Shown in pieces: positions 7,422-15,615 of a stretch of 64,000 bases of DNA. The notes under the pieces are model-generated. The model was not told the DNA's origin. It did no database searches and saw nothing but the letters and a program-made list of their open reading frames with translations. The position numbers and the translations under genes were made by a program. Numbering within the stretch: position 1 is the stretch's first letter; every line of letters starts with the position of its first letter. The stretch spans positions 124,001-188,000 of the forward strand of contig CP130488.1 in assembly GCA_030522375.1 (NCBI GenBank), written 5' to 3'. Origin of the DNA: Methanosuratincola petrocarbonis. Lineage in GTDB: Archaea > Thermoproteota > Methanomethylicia > Methanomethylicales > Methanomethylicaceae.

Positions 7422-9143
7422 TTGAACCAACCGCCTGAGGATGACCGGCTAAGGAAGCTGCTCCGGAACCATGCATTGCTCAACGCTGTCAAGTACGGCG
7501 GAAAGGCAAACCCAAAAGCAGTGGCAGGCAAAGTCTTTGCAGAGGAGCCTGCACTCAAGTCGAGAGCCGCCGAGATCTTCCGCTTGGCTGAGGAGGTTTC
7601 GGCTGAGATCAACGCCATGTCCCCGGAGGCCCAAAGGGCGCTAGCCGAATCAGCCGGACTTTCTGCGGAGAAAGAGAAACCGAAACCCCGGCAGCACCCG
7701 CTCCCCCCGCTCCCAAACGCCGAAAGATACTCGAGGATCCATGTCAGGTTTGCGCCCAACCCAGACTCGGTCATACATTTGGGAAACAGCCGTGCCGCCA
7801 TCCTCAGCGATGAATATGCAAAGATCTACAACGGGTCCTTCACCCTCCGGTTCGAGGATACCTCCCCTTCAATCAAGCCGCCCCAGCCAGAGGCATACGA
7901 GGCGATCAAGGAGGACTTGAGGTGGCTAGGCGTGCGGTGGGACAACGAAGTCATCCAGTCTGACCGCCTCCAGATATACTACGAATACGCTGAGAAGCTG
8001 CTGCGTTTAGGCGGGGCCTACATATGCACATGTCCTGCCGAGAGGTTCAAGGAATTCATTTCACAGAGGAAGCCGTGCCCGTGCAGGGATCTCCCGGTCG
8101 AGGAGCAATTGTCCCGGTGGAAGGGCATGCTTGACGGGAGCATAAGGAGGGGTGGCGCAGTCATGCGGGTGAAGACCATTCTTGACCACCCAAACCCTGC
8201 GATTAGGGACTGGCCCGCGATGCGCATAGACACGAAACCCCACCCGAGGATTGGGACGAGGTACCGGGTCTGGCCGCTGTATAACTTTGCCTCGGGGATT
8301 GACGACCACCTCTTGGGGATAACCCACATCCTCAGGGGCAAGGAGCATGAGGTCAACATGGCGCGCCAGAAGTTCATGTACGACTACTTCGGGTGGGAGT
8401 ACCCTGAAGCGATCCACTACGGGCGGCTTAAGATCGAGGGTACAGTCCTGAGCAAGTCCAAGATAAGGGCTGGGATAGAGTCTGGGATCTACGAGAGCTG
8501 GGACGATCCCCGTCTCGGCACGATCTCCGCCCTCCGGAGGCGGGGCTTTCTCCCCGAGACCGTACGGCGCCTGATCTTGGAGGTCGGCGTCAGGCCGTCT
8601 GAAGCAACGATCAGCTGGGAGAACCTCTCATCAATAAACCGCAAGCTCCTTGACCCAGTATCGAAGCGGTATGTATTCGTCGCTGATCCAAAGGCAATCC
8701 TAGTCGAAGGGATCGATAGGGGCTTCGAGGTGAGCATCCCATTGCATCCGGACCATCCTGAGTGGGGCTCAAGGCACTTTAAGATAGGCCCCGGGTCCAG
8801 GATAATCGTAAATTCCTCCGATCTGAACGGCGCAAAAAAGAGCCGGTATTTGCGCCTGATGAACCTCTTCAACATAGAGGTCACCTCTGATGGGAGTTGC
8901 AGGCTCCACAGCGAGGGAGTAGCCGAAGCGAGATCGCTCGGGGCACCGATCATACAGTGGCTGCCTGAGGGTGCGGGGGTGCCTATCTCAGTAGTGAAGC
9001 CTGATGCCTCAAAGGAATCGGGCCTTGTCGACTCTGGGGTACTCAGCGAGGGTCTCCCCCAGGTGTTCCAGTTCTACAGGTATGGGTTCGTGAGGGTGTG
9101 TAGTTCGGGCGGAGCCCTGATAGGGTACTTTACACACAGCTAA
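7422..9143 (+). CDS. gltX: glutamyl-tRNA synthetase (archaeal type)
   Basis: Class I synthetase, 573 aa. The Rossmann HIGH-like motif is FAPNPDSVIHLGN (about residues 110-122) and the KMSKS-like loop is LSKSKI. The N-terminal helical segment (LLRNHALLNAVKYGGKANPKAV) is archaeal/eukaryotic-like. I place the start at the TTG at 7422, because GGTGAT at 7412-7417 lies four nt before it; GTG codons at 7377, 7410 and 7413 are in frame but lack such a site. Archaeal GluRS commonly also charges tRNA-Gln for later amidation, but whether this one does cannot be read here. Confidence 0.93.
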   Translation: MNQPPEDDRLRKLLRNHALLNAVKYGGKANPKAVAGKVFAEEPALKSRAAEIFRLAEEVSAEINAMSPEAQRALAESAGLSAEKEKPKPRQHPLPPLPNAERYSRIHVRFAPNPDSVIHLGNSRAAILSDEYAKIYNGSFTLRFEDTSPSIKPPQPEAYEAIKEDLRWLGVRWDNEVIQSDRLQIYYEYAEKLLRLGGAYICTCPAERFKEFISQRKPCPCRDLPVEEQLSRWKGMLDGSIRRGGAVMRVKTILDHPNPAIRDWPAMRIDTKPHPRIGTRYRVWPLYNFASGIDDHLLGITHILRGKEHEVNMARQKFMYDYFGWEYPEAIHYGRLKIEGTVLSKSKIRAGIESGIYESWDDPRLGTISALRRRGFLPETVRRLILEVGVRPSEATISWENLSSINRKLLDPVSKRYVFVADPKAILVEGIDRGFEVSIPLHPDHPEWGSRHFKIGPGSRIIVNSSDLNGAKKSRYLRLMNLFNIEVTSDGSCRLHSEGVAEARSLGAPIIQWLPEGAGVPISVVKPDASKESGLVDSGVLSEGLPQVFQFYRYGFVRVCSSGGALIGYFTHS

Positions 9144-9165
9144 TCCGCCTGATTACCACAAAGCT

Positions 9166-9174
9166 CATAAATAC
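9166..9174 (+). promoter_or_regulatory. TATA box for L7Ae operon
   Basis: CATAAATAC in the short gap after gltX, about 60 nt before the L7Ae ATG at 9227; expected transcription start near 9195. Confidence 0.55.
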
Positions 9175-9226
9175 CCTCCCTTTTGTCTAATTGAAACAAG
9201 CGATGAAGACATCCGAGGTAAAGGAT

Positions 9227-9784
9227 ATGTCCAAGAAACCAATGTTTGTGAGGTTTGATGTGCCTCCAGAGATCATGGAGCGCGCTTATGAAGCTGTAAA
9301 GTTGGCAAAAGAGGATGGGAAGCTCAGGAAAGGTGCGAACGAGTCCACCAAGGCGGTCGAACGCGGGATAGCCAAGCTTTTGGTCATAGCTCAGGATGTA
9401 GACCCACCTGAGATTGTAGCTCACCTTCCCCTGCTTGCTGAGGAGAAGAAGATCTCATACGTTTATGTCGACTCGAAGGTGAAACTCGGCACTGCTGCAG
9501 GAATTGACGTCCCGTCGGCTGCCATTGCGATAGTCGAGCCAGGCAAGGGCAAGCCTCTGGTCGATGAGGTGGTCTCAAAGGTCTCTTCCCTGAGGCTGAA
9601 GGGAACCGCTGAAGAGAAGGCAGAGGAACCGAAGCCGGCACCTAAGAAGGCAGAGGAGCCGGCGGCTGAGCCCAAGAAGGAAGAGGCCCCCAAGGAAGAG
9701 GCTCCAAAGAAGGAGAAGCCCAAGAAGAAGGCAGCAAAGAAGGCACAGGGCGAACCTGCGGAGACCCCCAAAGAGGAAGCTTAA
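9227..9784 (+). CDS. rpl7ae: ribosomal protein L7Ae with long C-terminal tail
   Basis: Kink-turn binding protein of the large subunit, also a core protein of archaeal C/D and H/ACA guide RNPs and RNase P. The first ~123 residues are ordinary L7Ae: KGANESTKAVERG contacts the K-turn, followed by LVIAQDVDPPEIVAHLPLL. After residue ~124 comes a ~60-residue tail almost purely of Lys, Glu, Ala and Pro, absent from standard archaeal L7Ae. The ATG at 9227 is chosen for the family-like MSKKPMFVRF start. ATG 9203 and TTG 9191 are in frame. It heads L7Ae-S28e-L24e-ndk. Confidence 0.93.
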   Translation: MSKKPMFVRFDVPPEIMERAYEAVKLAKEDGKLRKGANESTKAVERGIAKLLVIAQDVDPPEIVAHLPLLAEEKKISYVYVDSKVKLGTAAGIDVPSAAIAIVEPGKGKPLVDEVVSKVSSLRLKGTAEEKAEEPKPAPKKAEEPAAEPKKEEAPKEEAPKKEKPKKKAAKKAQGEPAETPKEEA

Positions 9785-9800
9785 CCCCTGGTGATTCCCG

Positions 9801-10019
9801 ATGAGCCGTGAAATGGGTGACGTCTCTCCTGCCGAAGTCATTCAGATAGTGGGCAGGACTGGCGTCACTGGCGAAGTGATTCAGGTCCGCGTCCGAGTCC
9901 TGGAAGGGAAGGATAAGGGGCGGATCATCACTAGGAACGTCAAGGGCCCTGTGCGAATCGGGGACATCCTGATGCTCAGGGAGACTGAGCGCGAGGCCAA
10001 GAAATTAATGCCAAGATGA
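9801..10019 (+). CDS. rps28e: 30S ribosomal protein S28e
   Basis: Small-subunit OB-fold protein, 72 aa, standard length. Conserved blocks are AEVIQIVGRTGVTGEVIQVR and RNVKGPVRIGDILMLRETEREA. The ATG is preceded by GGTGAT at 9790-9795. It lies between L7Ae and L24e as in most archaea. Confidence 0.95.
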   Translation: MSREMGDVSPAEVIQIVGRTGVTGEVIQVRVRVLEGKDKGRIITRNVKGPVRIGDILMLRETEREAKKLMPR

Positions 10020-10039
10020 TTCGATTGGGCTGATGCCAT

Positions 10040-10216
10040 ATGGTCAGAATCCAGAAGTGTTCATTCTGCAGCCAAGAGATCCCCGCTGGGACCGGGCTGA
10101 TGTACGTCAAGAATGACGGCACCATACTCAGGTTCTGCTCCAGCAAGTGCCGCAAGAACATGCTCGGGCTGAAGAGAGTTCCCAGGGATCTCAAGTGGGC
10201 ATCCTCCAAGGTGTAA
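10040..10216 (+). CDS. rpl24e: 50S ribosomal protein L24e
   Basis: Zinc-finger large-subunit protein of 58 aa, too short for many gene finders. It reads MVRIQKCSFCSQEIPAG, then a long middle part, then RFCSSKCRKNMLG, giving the C-x2-C...C-x3-C zinc site of L24e. The ATG at 10040 lies 20 nt after S28e, and its TAA is four nt before ndk, matching the conserved S28e-L24e-ndk order. Confidence 0.93.
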   Translation: MVRIQKCSFCSQEIPAGTGLMYVKNDGTILRFCSSKCRKNMLGLKRVPRDLKWASSKV

Positions 10217-10220
10217 GCAG

Positions 10221-10670
10221 ATGATAGAGCGCACCTTTTCGATGATAAAGCCAGACGCAGTGCTGAGGGGCTTAGTCGGCGAGGTCATATCTAGGATAGA
10301 GAAGAAGGGTCTCAAGATAGTCGGCATGAGGATGATCAGGGTCTCGGAAGACCAAGCGTCGCGGCTTTATGCCGTCCACAGGGAAAAGCCATTCTACGGC
10401 GAGCTCGTGTCCTTCATAAGATCGGCACCCGTCGTGGTGATGGCGATAGAGGGGGAGAGCGCCGTTTCGGTGATGCGAAGGCTCATAGGGTCGACCGATG
10501 CGAAGGAGGCATCCCCAGGCACTGTCAGGGGCGACTTTTCATGCTCGAAGAGCATGAATGTGATACACGCCTCTGATTCAGTCGAGAATGCGCAGAAGGA
10601 GCTTGCCATCTTCTTTGGAGAGGGCGATCTCCTGGCGTATGACCGATTGGACGCAAAATGGGTAGCCTGA
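10221..10670 (+). CDS. ndk: nucleoside diphosphate kinase
   Basis: Transfers the terminal phosphate from ATP to other NDPs through a phospho-histidine. 149 aa. FSMIKPDAVLRG at the N-terminus, GTVRGDFS, and NVIHASDSVENAQKE with the active-site His are all intact. ATG start four nt after L24e. It is followed by a promoter for infB, so the L7Ae operon probably ends here. Confidence 0.96.
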   Translation: MIERTFSMIKPDAVLRGLVGEVISRIEKKGLKIVGMRMIRVSEDQASRLYAVHREKPFYGELVSFIRSAPVVVMAIEGESAVSVMRRLIGSTDAKEASPGTVRGDFSCSKSMNVIHASDSVENAQKELAIFFGEGDLLAYDRLDAKWVA

Positions 10671-10702
10671 CCCGTTCCCAGCGCCCGCATAACCTGCATT
10701 CC

Positions 10703-10711
10703 TTTTTTATT
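10703..10711 (+). promoter_or_regulatory. TATA box for infB
   Basis: TTTTTTATT in the AT-rich gap after ndk, about 38-46 nt before the infB ATG at 10749; expected transcription start near 10735. Confidence 0.5.
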
Positions 10712-10748
10712 CTTTGTCCGCTCCTTGAGGCAACATTCCGCATCATTT

Positions 10749-12599
10749 ATGAGTGAGCTGGTCTTCTCTACCTTTGAGAAACCATTCGGGGTACCTCAGA
10801 TGCCAATCCGACAGCCTATAGTTACCGTATTGGGACATGTCGATGTGGGCAAGACGCTGCTCCTCGACAAGATAAGGGGGAGCGCAGTCATGGCGCGCGA
10901 GGTTGGGGCCATGACCACGGCTGCTTTGCCGTGGTGGTAAACCCAGCACATCGGCGCCTCGTTCTTGCCGATCGACGTAATCGAGCGCTACTGCTCACCA
11001 GTAGTCAAGGGTTTCCAGATGAAGGTCAAGATACCTGGGATCCTCGTAATCGACACTCCAGGCCATGAGGTCTTCACAAACCTGAGAGTCAGGGGAGGCT
11101 CGGTCTCTGACATCGCCATACTCGTCATCGACATTCTCGAGGGCGCAGAGAAGCAGACCGAGGAGTGCATCGAGATCCTTAGATCCAGAAAGACCCCCTT
11201 CATCGTTGCAGCCAACAAGGTGGACAAGATACCTGGGTGGAAGCCCTTCCCTGAAAAGCCGTTCTTCGAGTCTTACAAGGCACAGACGAAAGCCGTCCAG
11301 GAAAAGGTAGATGAGATGATATACAGGATCATTGGCGACCTGGCGAGGTACGGATTCGCATCTGACCGCCTCGACAGGATCCGCGACTTCACAAAGTCCG
11401 TCGCCATTGTACCCACCAGCGCCGTCACGGGGGAGGGGATACCTGAACTCCTTGCCCTTCTCTGCGGGCTCGTCCAGCAATATCTCCTCAAGCGGCTTGA
11501 TGTTTCATTGGGGCAAGGCAAGGGGGTAATCCTGGAGGCGAAGGAGGACCTGGGGATAGGGCACACCATCGACGTCATCCTTTACGATGGGATGCTCGAG
11601 CGCGGCGACAGGATTGCCGTCGGCGGGTTCAACGAGCCGATTGTGACGAAAGTAAGGGCCCTGCTGCTTCCGAAGCCAATGAACGAGATCAGGGATCCAG
11701 AAGACAAGTTCCAATCGGTTGACAAAGTCATCGCAGCAGTCGGGGTGAAGATTGTCGCCCCCGGACTCGAGGGTGCTGTCGCGGGTGCCCCGCTGATTGT
11801 GGTCAACTCCGATGAGGAACTCGAATCTGCCCTCAAGAGGATCCGCGAAGAGATCTCTGAGGTCCGGTTCTCCACGGATTCACAAGGCATCGTTGTGAAG
11901 GCTGACACGCTCGGATCCCTGGAAGCCCTCGTGAACTTCCTGAGGACCCAGCAGGTGCCGGTGAGGGTCTCAGACATCGGCCCCGTCTCGAAGCGGGATC
12001 TCATCGAGGCCACAATAGTCAAGAAGACGAAGCCAGAGTACGCTGCAATCGTTGGCTTCAACGTCAAGGTCACGCCGGAGGCCGAGGCTGAGGCAAAGGA
12101 TAGGGGCATCCCTATATTCACGAGCAACGTGATCTACCACATCGTCGACGACTTCAAGTCCTGGTCGGCTAAGCTGATCGAGGAGATCACCACGAAAGAG
12201 TTCAGCAGCCTGATAATGCCTGGGGAGGTCAGGATCCTCCCGGGATGCGTTTTCAGGAAGAGCTCTCCCCCCATATTCGGTGTCGAAGTACTGGGCGGGA
12301 GGATAAAGCCTGGTTACCAGCTCATGAAAGAGAATGGCGAGATCCTCGGCTCGATAATGCAGATACAGGACAGCGGGAAGAACCTGCACGAGGCTAAGCG
12401 CGGTGACAAGATTGCGATCTCGATGAAAGGCGACTTCATGGTCGGGAGGCAAGTGCAGGAAGGCGAGAACCTGCTGGTATCGATCCCGGACAACGACCTT
12501 TTCATACTCAGGGAGAAGTACAGGGATCGGCTTGGGGAGGACGAGCTAGGGATAATCGACAAGATAATGAGGATAAAATGGAAGTCATCGGGGTTCTAA
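10749..12599 (+). CDS. infB: translation initiation factor IF-2 (aIF5B), interrupted by a 27-nt BHB intron
   Basis: GTPase that promotes subunit joining at initiation. Coding sequence is 10749-10913 joined to 10941-12599, giving 607 aa, the usual archaeal length. Exon 1 carries the G1 loop GHVDVGKT (residues 29-36; most archaea have His in place of the second Val). Exon 2 begins TQHIGASFLPIDVIE and carries DTPGHE (about 93-98), ANKVD, and domains II-IV (KADTLGSLEAL, VYH-type helix). Without removal of the intron, translation would stop at TAA 10938-10940 after 63 residues. Both exons are in the same frame and fully conserved, so this is not a decaying gene. ATG 10749 is preferred; ATG 10800 (MPIRQPIV) is an alternative. 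Confidence 0.9.
10914..10940 (+). other. bulge-helix-bulge (BHB) intron inside infB
   Basis: 27 nt between infB codons 55 and 56 (phase 0). The pre-mRNA folds as follows. Outer helix GTTGGG (10902-10907) pairs with CCCAGC (10942-10947). Central helix GCCA (10908-10911) pairs with TGGT (10935-10938). Bulge 1 is TGA (10912-10914) and bulge 2 is AAA (10939-10941). Inner helix CCACGGC (10915-10921) pairs with GCCGTGG (10928-10934) under a TGCTTT loop. Cutting after the second base of each bulge removes exactly 10914-10940 and joins ATG to ACC, restoring GAMTQHIGA. That is the substrate geometry of the archaeal tRNA splicing endonuclease. Splicing itself is inferred, not observed. Confidence 0.88.
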
Positions 12600-12649
12600 A
12601 AATGCCTGCGTTGGGTCCGCCAACCGAGCCCTGACGAATTGCGAAAGGG

Positions 12650-12659
12650 ATATAAACTA
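12650..12659 (+). promoter_or_regulatory. TATA box for S6e-eIF2gamma
   Basis: ATATAAACTA lies in the 108-nt gap after infB, about 50 nt before the S6e start; expected transcription start near 12680. Confidence 0.6.
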
Positions 12660-12707
12660 TCTTACACTTCGAACTGTGATCAACAGTCATTATCTCGGTG
12701 ATGCATA

Positions 12708-13079
12708 TTGGTAGAGTTCAAACTTGTGGTCTCAAACCCATCTGATGGGACGTCGAAGACAGTGACAGTCTCCGATCCCCATTCACAGGCGCTCATCGGC
12801 CTGAAGATCGGAGACACCCTGAATGGTGACCCATTCGGTCTGGCAGGCGTGGAGCTCAAGATACTCGGGGGGACAGACCGGAGCGGGATACCTATGCGCA
12901 ACGACGTTCCGGGCGGTTCCAAGCGGAAACTCCTGCTCTCTTCGCCCCCTGGCTTCCGGCCGCGTGAAGACGGCGAAAGGAGGAGGAAGCTCGTCAGGGG
13001 CAATATGATCACTGAAGACATCGTCCAGATCAATGCAGTAATCGTGAAGAAAGAGGAAGCAGGGAAGAAGAGTGAGTAA
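12708..13079 (+). CDS. rps6e: 30S ribosomal protein S6e
   Basis: Small-subunit protein, 123 aa, the compact archaeal form without the eukaryotic C-terminal phosphorylation tail. FKLVVSNPSDGTSKTVTV, IGLKIGDTLNGDPFGLAG, LKILGGTDRSGIPMRNDV and the LLSSPPGFRPREDGERRRK loop are diagnostic. TTG start with GGTGAT at 12697-12702, five nt upstream. Overlaps eIF2gamma by eight nt. Confidence 0.95.
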   Translation: MVEFKLVVSNPSDGTSKTVTVSDPHSQALIGLKIGDTLNGDPFGLAGVELKILGGTDRSGIPMRNDVPGGSKRKLLLSSPPGFRPREDGERRRKLVRGNMITEDIVQINAVIVKKEEAGKKSE

Positions 13080-14307
13080 GGAGAGCACGCAGCCCGAGTG
13101 CAACATCGGCCTCACGGGGCACGTCGATCACGGCAAGACTACAGTGGTCTCTGCCCTCAGCGGGGTCTGGGCTGCCCACCACAGCGAAGAGCTGAAGAGG
13201 GGCATAACGATCAAGCTGGGTTATGCAGACACGGTCTTCAGGAAGTGCCCCATGTGCAAAGGCCCCGAGGCATACACCGTTTCAGAGGTCTGCCCTGTCC
13301 ATAACGTGAAGACAGAGATGCTCCGGAAAGTTTCTTTTGTTGATGCCCCGGGTCACGAAAGCCTCATGGCTACCATGCTCTCGGGATCAGCGCTGATGGA
13401 TGGGGCAATGCTGATAATATCTGCCGCGGAGGACTGCCCGCAGCCCCAGACAAGGGAACACCTCGTTGCGCTCGAGATCATAGGCGTGAAGAACATAGTC
13501 ATCGTCCAGAATAAGATTGACGCAGTCGATCGCGAGAAGGTTCTGGAAAACTATAACCAGATCCTGAATTTCGTTAAGGGGACGATTGCAGAGGGGGCAC
13601 CAATAGTCCCGATATCTGCCCTCCACGGGGCAAATATCGACTACCTCATAAAGGTTCTCGAAGAGACTATCCCGACCCCCAAGCGGGATCCCTCGAAGCC
13701 CGCCAGGATGTATGTTGCCCGTTCATTCGACATAAACAAGCCTGGAACCCCGCCCAGCTCTCTCCACGGCGGAGTTCTCGGCGGTTCCCTGATCCAAGGC
13801 AAGTTCAGGGTGGGCGATGAGATCGAGATAAGGCCTGGGATGAAGGTCGAGCAGAGCGGCAAGGTTACCTATGAGCCGCTTTTCACAAGGATCTCTAGCC
13901 TTATGTCCGGAAGCTCGGCAGTCGAGGAGGTAGGACCAGGGGGGCTCGTTGGTCTCGGGACATACCTCGACCCATCGCTCACAAAGGCTGACAACTTAGT
14001 TGGGAGCGTTGTCGGGAAACCGGGAACCCTGCCGCCCACCAGGACTGAGCTCAAGCTCAAGGTCAATCTGCTAGAGCGGGTGGTCGGCACAAAGGAGATG
14101 CAGAAGGTGGAGCACCTGAAGGCTAGGGAGAACCTGATGCTGGTCGTGGGCTCTTCAGTTACTGTCGGGCTCGTAAGCGCAGCCTACAAGGACGATGCAC
14201 AGCTTGTCCTTAAGCGCCCAGTCTGCGTTGAGGAAGGTGCTCGGGTTGCGATCAGCCGGATGTTGGCCAACCGTTGGCGGCTGATAGGGTATGGTTTTGT
14301 CCAGTGA
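13072..14307 (+). CDS. eif2g: translation initiation factor 2 subunit gamma
   Basis: GTPase subunit of the heterotrimer that delivers initiator Met-tRNA. 411 aa. G1 is GHVDHGKT, G3 is DAPGHE, G4 is NKID. The aIF2gamma-specific zinc knuckle begins CPMCKGPEAYTV and continues to VCPVHN. Domains II and III (MYVARSFDINKPGT; VEEGARVAISRMLANRWRLIGYG) follow. GTG start inside the end of S6e. It overlaps the PIN-domain gene by 17 nt, an arrangement seen in many archaea. Confidence 0.95.
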   Translation: MSKESTQPECNIGLTGHVDHGKTTVVSALSGVWAAHHSEELKRGITIKLGYADTVFRKCPMCKGPEAYTVSEVCPVHNVKTEMLRKVSFVDAPGHESLMATMLSGSALMDGAMLIISAAEDCPQPQTREHLVALEIIGVKNIVIVQNKIDAVDREKVLENYNQILNFVKGTIAEGAPIVPISALHGANIDYLIKVLEETIPTPKRDPSKPARMYVARSFDINKPGTPPSSLHGGVLGGSLIQGKFRVGDEIEIRPGMKVEQSGKVTYEPLFTRISSLMSGSSAVEEVGPGGLVGLGTYLDPSLTKADNLVGSVVGKPGTLPPTRTELKLKVNLLERVVGTKEMQKVEHLKARENLMLVVGSSVTVGLVSAAYKDDAQLVLKRPVCVEEGARVAISRMLANRWRLIGYGFVQ

Positions 14308-14689
14308 TAACAAGCGCTTAGTGATCTTGGACACCAACATACTCATCTATTCTGCCTCAAAGCCCTTCAACCTGGAATCCGAGATGAGGCGGATGGGGTT
14401 TTCCAGTGTTGCGGTCCCCTCATTCGTGCTCGACGAGCTAAGCTCGATCGGGAGGAGCTTCAACAAACGCGGGAAGTTTGCCAGGCTAGCCCTCCAGATT
14501 GCCCAGCATTTCGACACGATAGGAGCTGCTGTTGAGGGAGCAGATGTCGACGAGAAGATACTGCGACTGGCAAAGGAGATGGGATGCGCGGTCGCGACTG
14601 CAGACGCAGCGCTGCGGAGGCGCCTGGCTTCAGAGGGGATCCGCGTCCTCCTCCTCAAGGATCGGATGATCATCGATCCGAGCGGTTGA
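14291..14689 (+). CDS. PIN-domain protein (Fcf1/UPF0129-like)
   Basis: 132 aa single PIN domain. It begins VILDTNILIYSA with the first acidic residue, has VLDELSSIG with the mid-domain Glu, and ends the fold with GCAVATADAALRRRLASEGI carrying the late Asp residues, so a metal-dependent RNase active site looks intact. There is no antitoxin-like partner next to it. The overlap with eIF2gamma points to a housekeeping RNA-processing role like Fcf1 rather than a toxin. Exact substrate unknown. Confidence 0.8.
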   Translation: MVLSSDNKRLVILDTNILIYSASKPFNLESEMRRMGFSSVAVPSFVLDELSSIGRSFNKRGKFARLALQIAQHFDTIGAAVEGADVDEKILRLAKEMGCAVATADAALRRRLASEGIRVLLLKDRMIIDPSG

Positions 14690-14751
14690 GCTCAAGGTCG
14701 CTTATGCGATCCGAAATGGGTCGTCTGAAAATGTTTCCACTTTACAGCAAG

Positions 14752-14760
14752 TTTTTATAT
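14752..14760 (+). promoter_or_regulatory. TATA box for rpoE-spt4
   Basis: TTTTTATAT, about 47-55 nt before the GTG of rpoE; expected start near 14783. Confidence 0.6.
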
Positions 14761-14806
14761 GTCTTTGAATAGCCTTTACCATAATCATGGTTTTAAGGTG
14801 ATTGCA

Positions 14807-15397
14807 GTGTACAAGCTTCTTCATATCAACGACGTCGTCCGGATCCCGCCCGATAAGTTTGGGCAGCCGCTCGAGCAGGTAGCTTCCGAGGTTCTGCGCT
14901 CGACATATGAAGGGGTGGTCATGCGAGAGTTCGGCGCAGTTCTTGCTGTACTCAATGTCAGCGTCTCGAATGTGGGCAAGATACTCCCAGGCGATGGGGC
15001 AATATTCCACCGAGCATCGTTCGACCTACTGGTCTACTCGCCCATAATTCAGGAGGTCGTAGAGGGCGAGGTCGTCGAGGTCACCGACTTTGGGGTATTC
15101 GTAAGGATGGGCCCGATGGACGGTCTTGTCCATGTCTCCCAGCTTATGGACGACTTCATAACATACGACGAGAAGAGGGGCGCGCTCATAGGGAAGGAGA
15201 CCCACCGCGTGATTGAGAAGGGGATGGGCGTAAGGTGCAGGATCATCACCGTCAGCCTCGGTAGCGGGGCATCGAGGAGCAGCAAGATCGGGATGACGAT
15301 GCGGCAGCCCTACTTGGGGGCATTGGACTGGATCGCTGAAGACCTCAGGAAGGCAAGGGGAGAGCAGCCCAAGACGGCTGAAGAACAAAAGAAGTGA
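14807..15397 (+). CDS. rpoE: RNA polymerase subunit E' (Rpb7)
   Basis: Stalk subunit that pairs with subunit F and binds exiting RNA. 196 aa. VYKLLHINDVVRIPPDKFG is the Rpb7 N-terminus and VVEVTDFGVFVRMGPMDGLVH is the S1/OB domain. The GTG at 14807 has GGTGAT (14797-14802) exactly four nt upstream and gives the family start. An ATG at 14759 is in frame but lies within the TATA box. Followed directly by spt4. Confidence 0.94.
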   Translation: MYKLLHINDVVRIPPDKFGQPLEQVASEVLRSTYEGVVMREFGAVLAVLNVSVSNVGKILPGDGAIFHRASFDLLVYSPIIQEVVEGEVVEVTDFGVFVRMGPMDGLVHVSQLMDDFITYDEKRGALIGKETHRVIEKGMGVRCRIITVSLGSGASRSSKIGMTMRQPYLGALDWIAEDLRKARGEQPKTAEEQKK

Positions 15398-15612
15398 TGA
15401 CAATGAGCAAAGCGAACCCTTCATCAAAGCAGCTCGCGTGCAGGAAGTGCAAGTTCGTCGTCTCTGGAGATGAGAAGAAGTGCCCGTTATGCGGCAGCGC
15501 AGACCTCTCTGACGAATGGAGCGGGCTTGTAATAATCATGGATCCCGGATCAAGGCTGGCCGAAGTCATCGGAGCAAAAAGGGAAGGGAGATATGCGATA
15601 AGGGTGCGGTGA
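15397..15612 (+). CDS. spt4: transcription elongation factor Spt4 (RpoE'')
   Basis: Zinc-binding partner of Spt5 that stabilises the elongating polymerase clamp. 71 aa. CRKCKFV and KKCPLCGS form the four-Cys zinc site; WSGLVIIMDPGSRLAEVIG is the conserved core. ATG 15397 overlaps the rpoE stop (TGATG); ATG 15403 is an equally possible start. Spt5 itself is at 58589. Confidence 0.94.
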   Translation: MTMSKANPSSKQLACRKCKFVVSGDEKKCPLCGSADLSDEWSGLVIIMDPGSRLAEVIGAKREGRYAIRVR

Positions 15613-15615
15613 GCT

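Noticed and set aside
10749..10940. infB as a pseudogene or frameshifted gene because of the in-frame TAA
   Set aside because: Both parts are fully conserved and in one frame, and the extra 27 nt match a BHB intron to the base, so an intron explains it better than decay.
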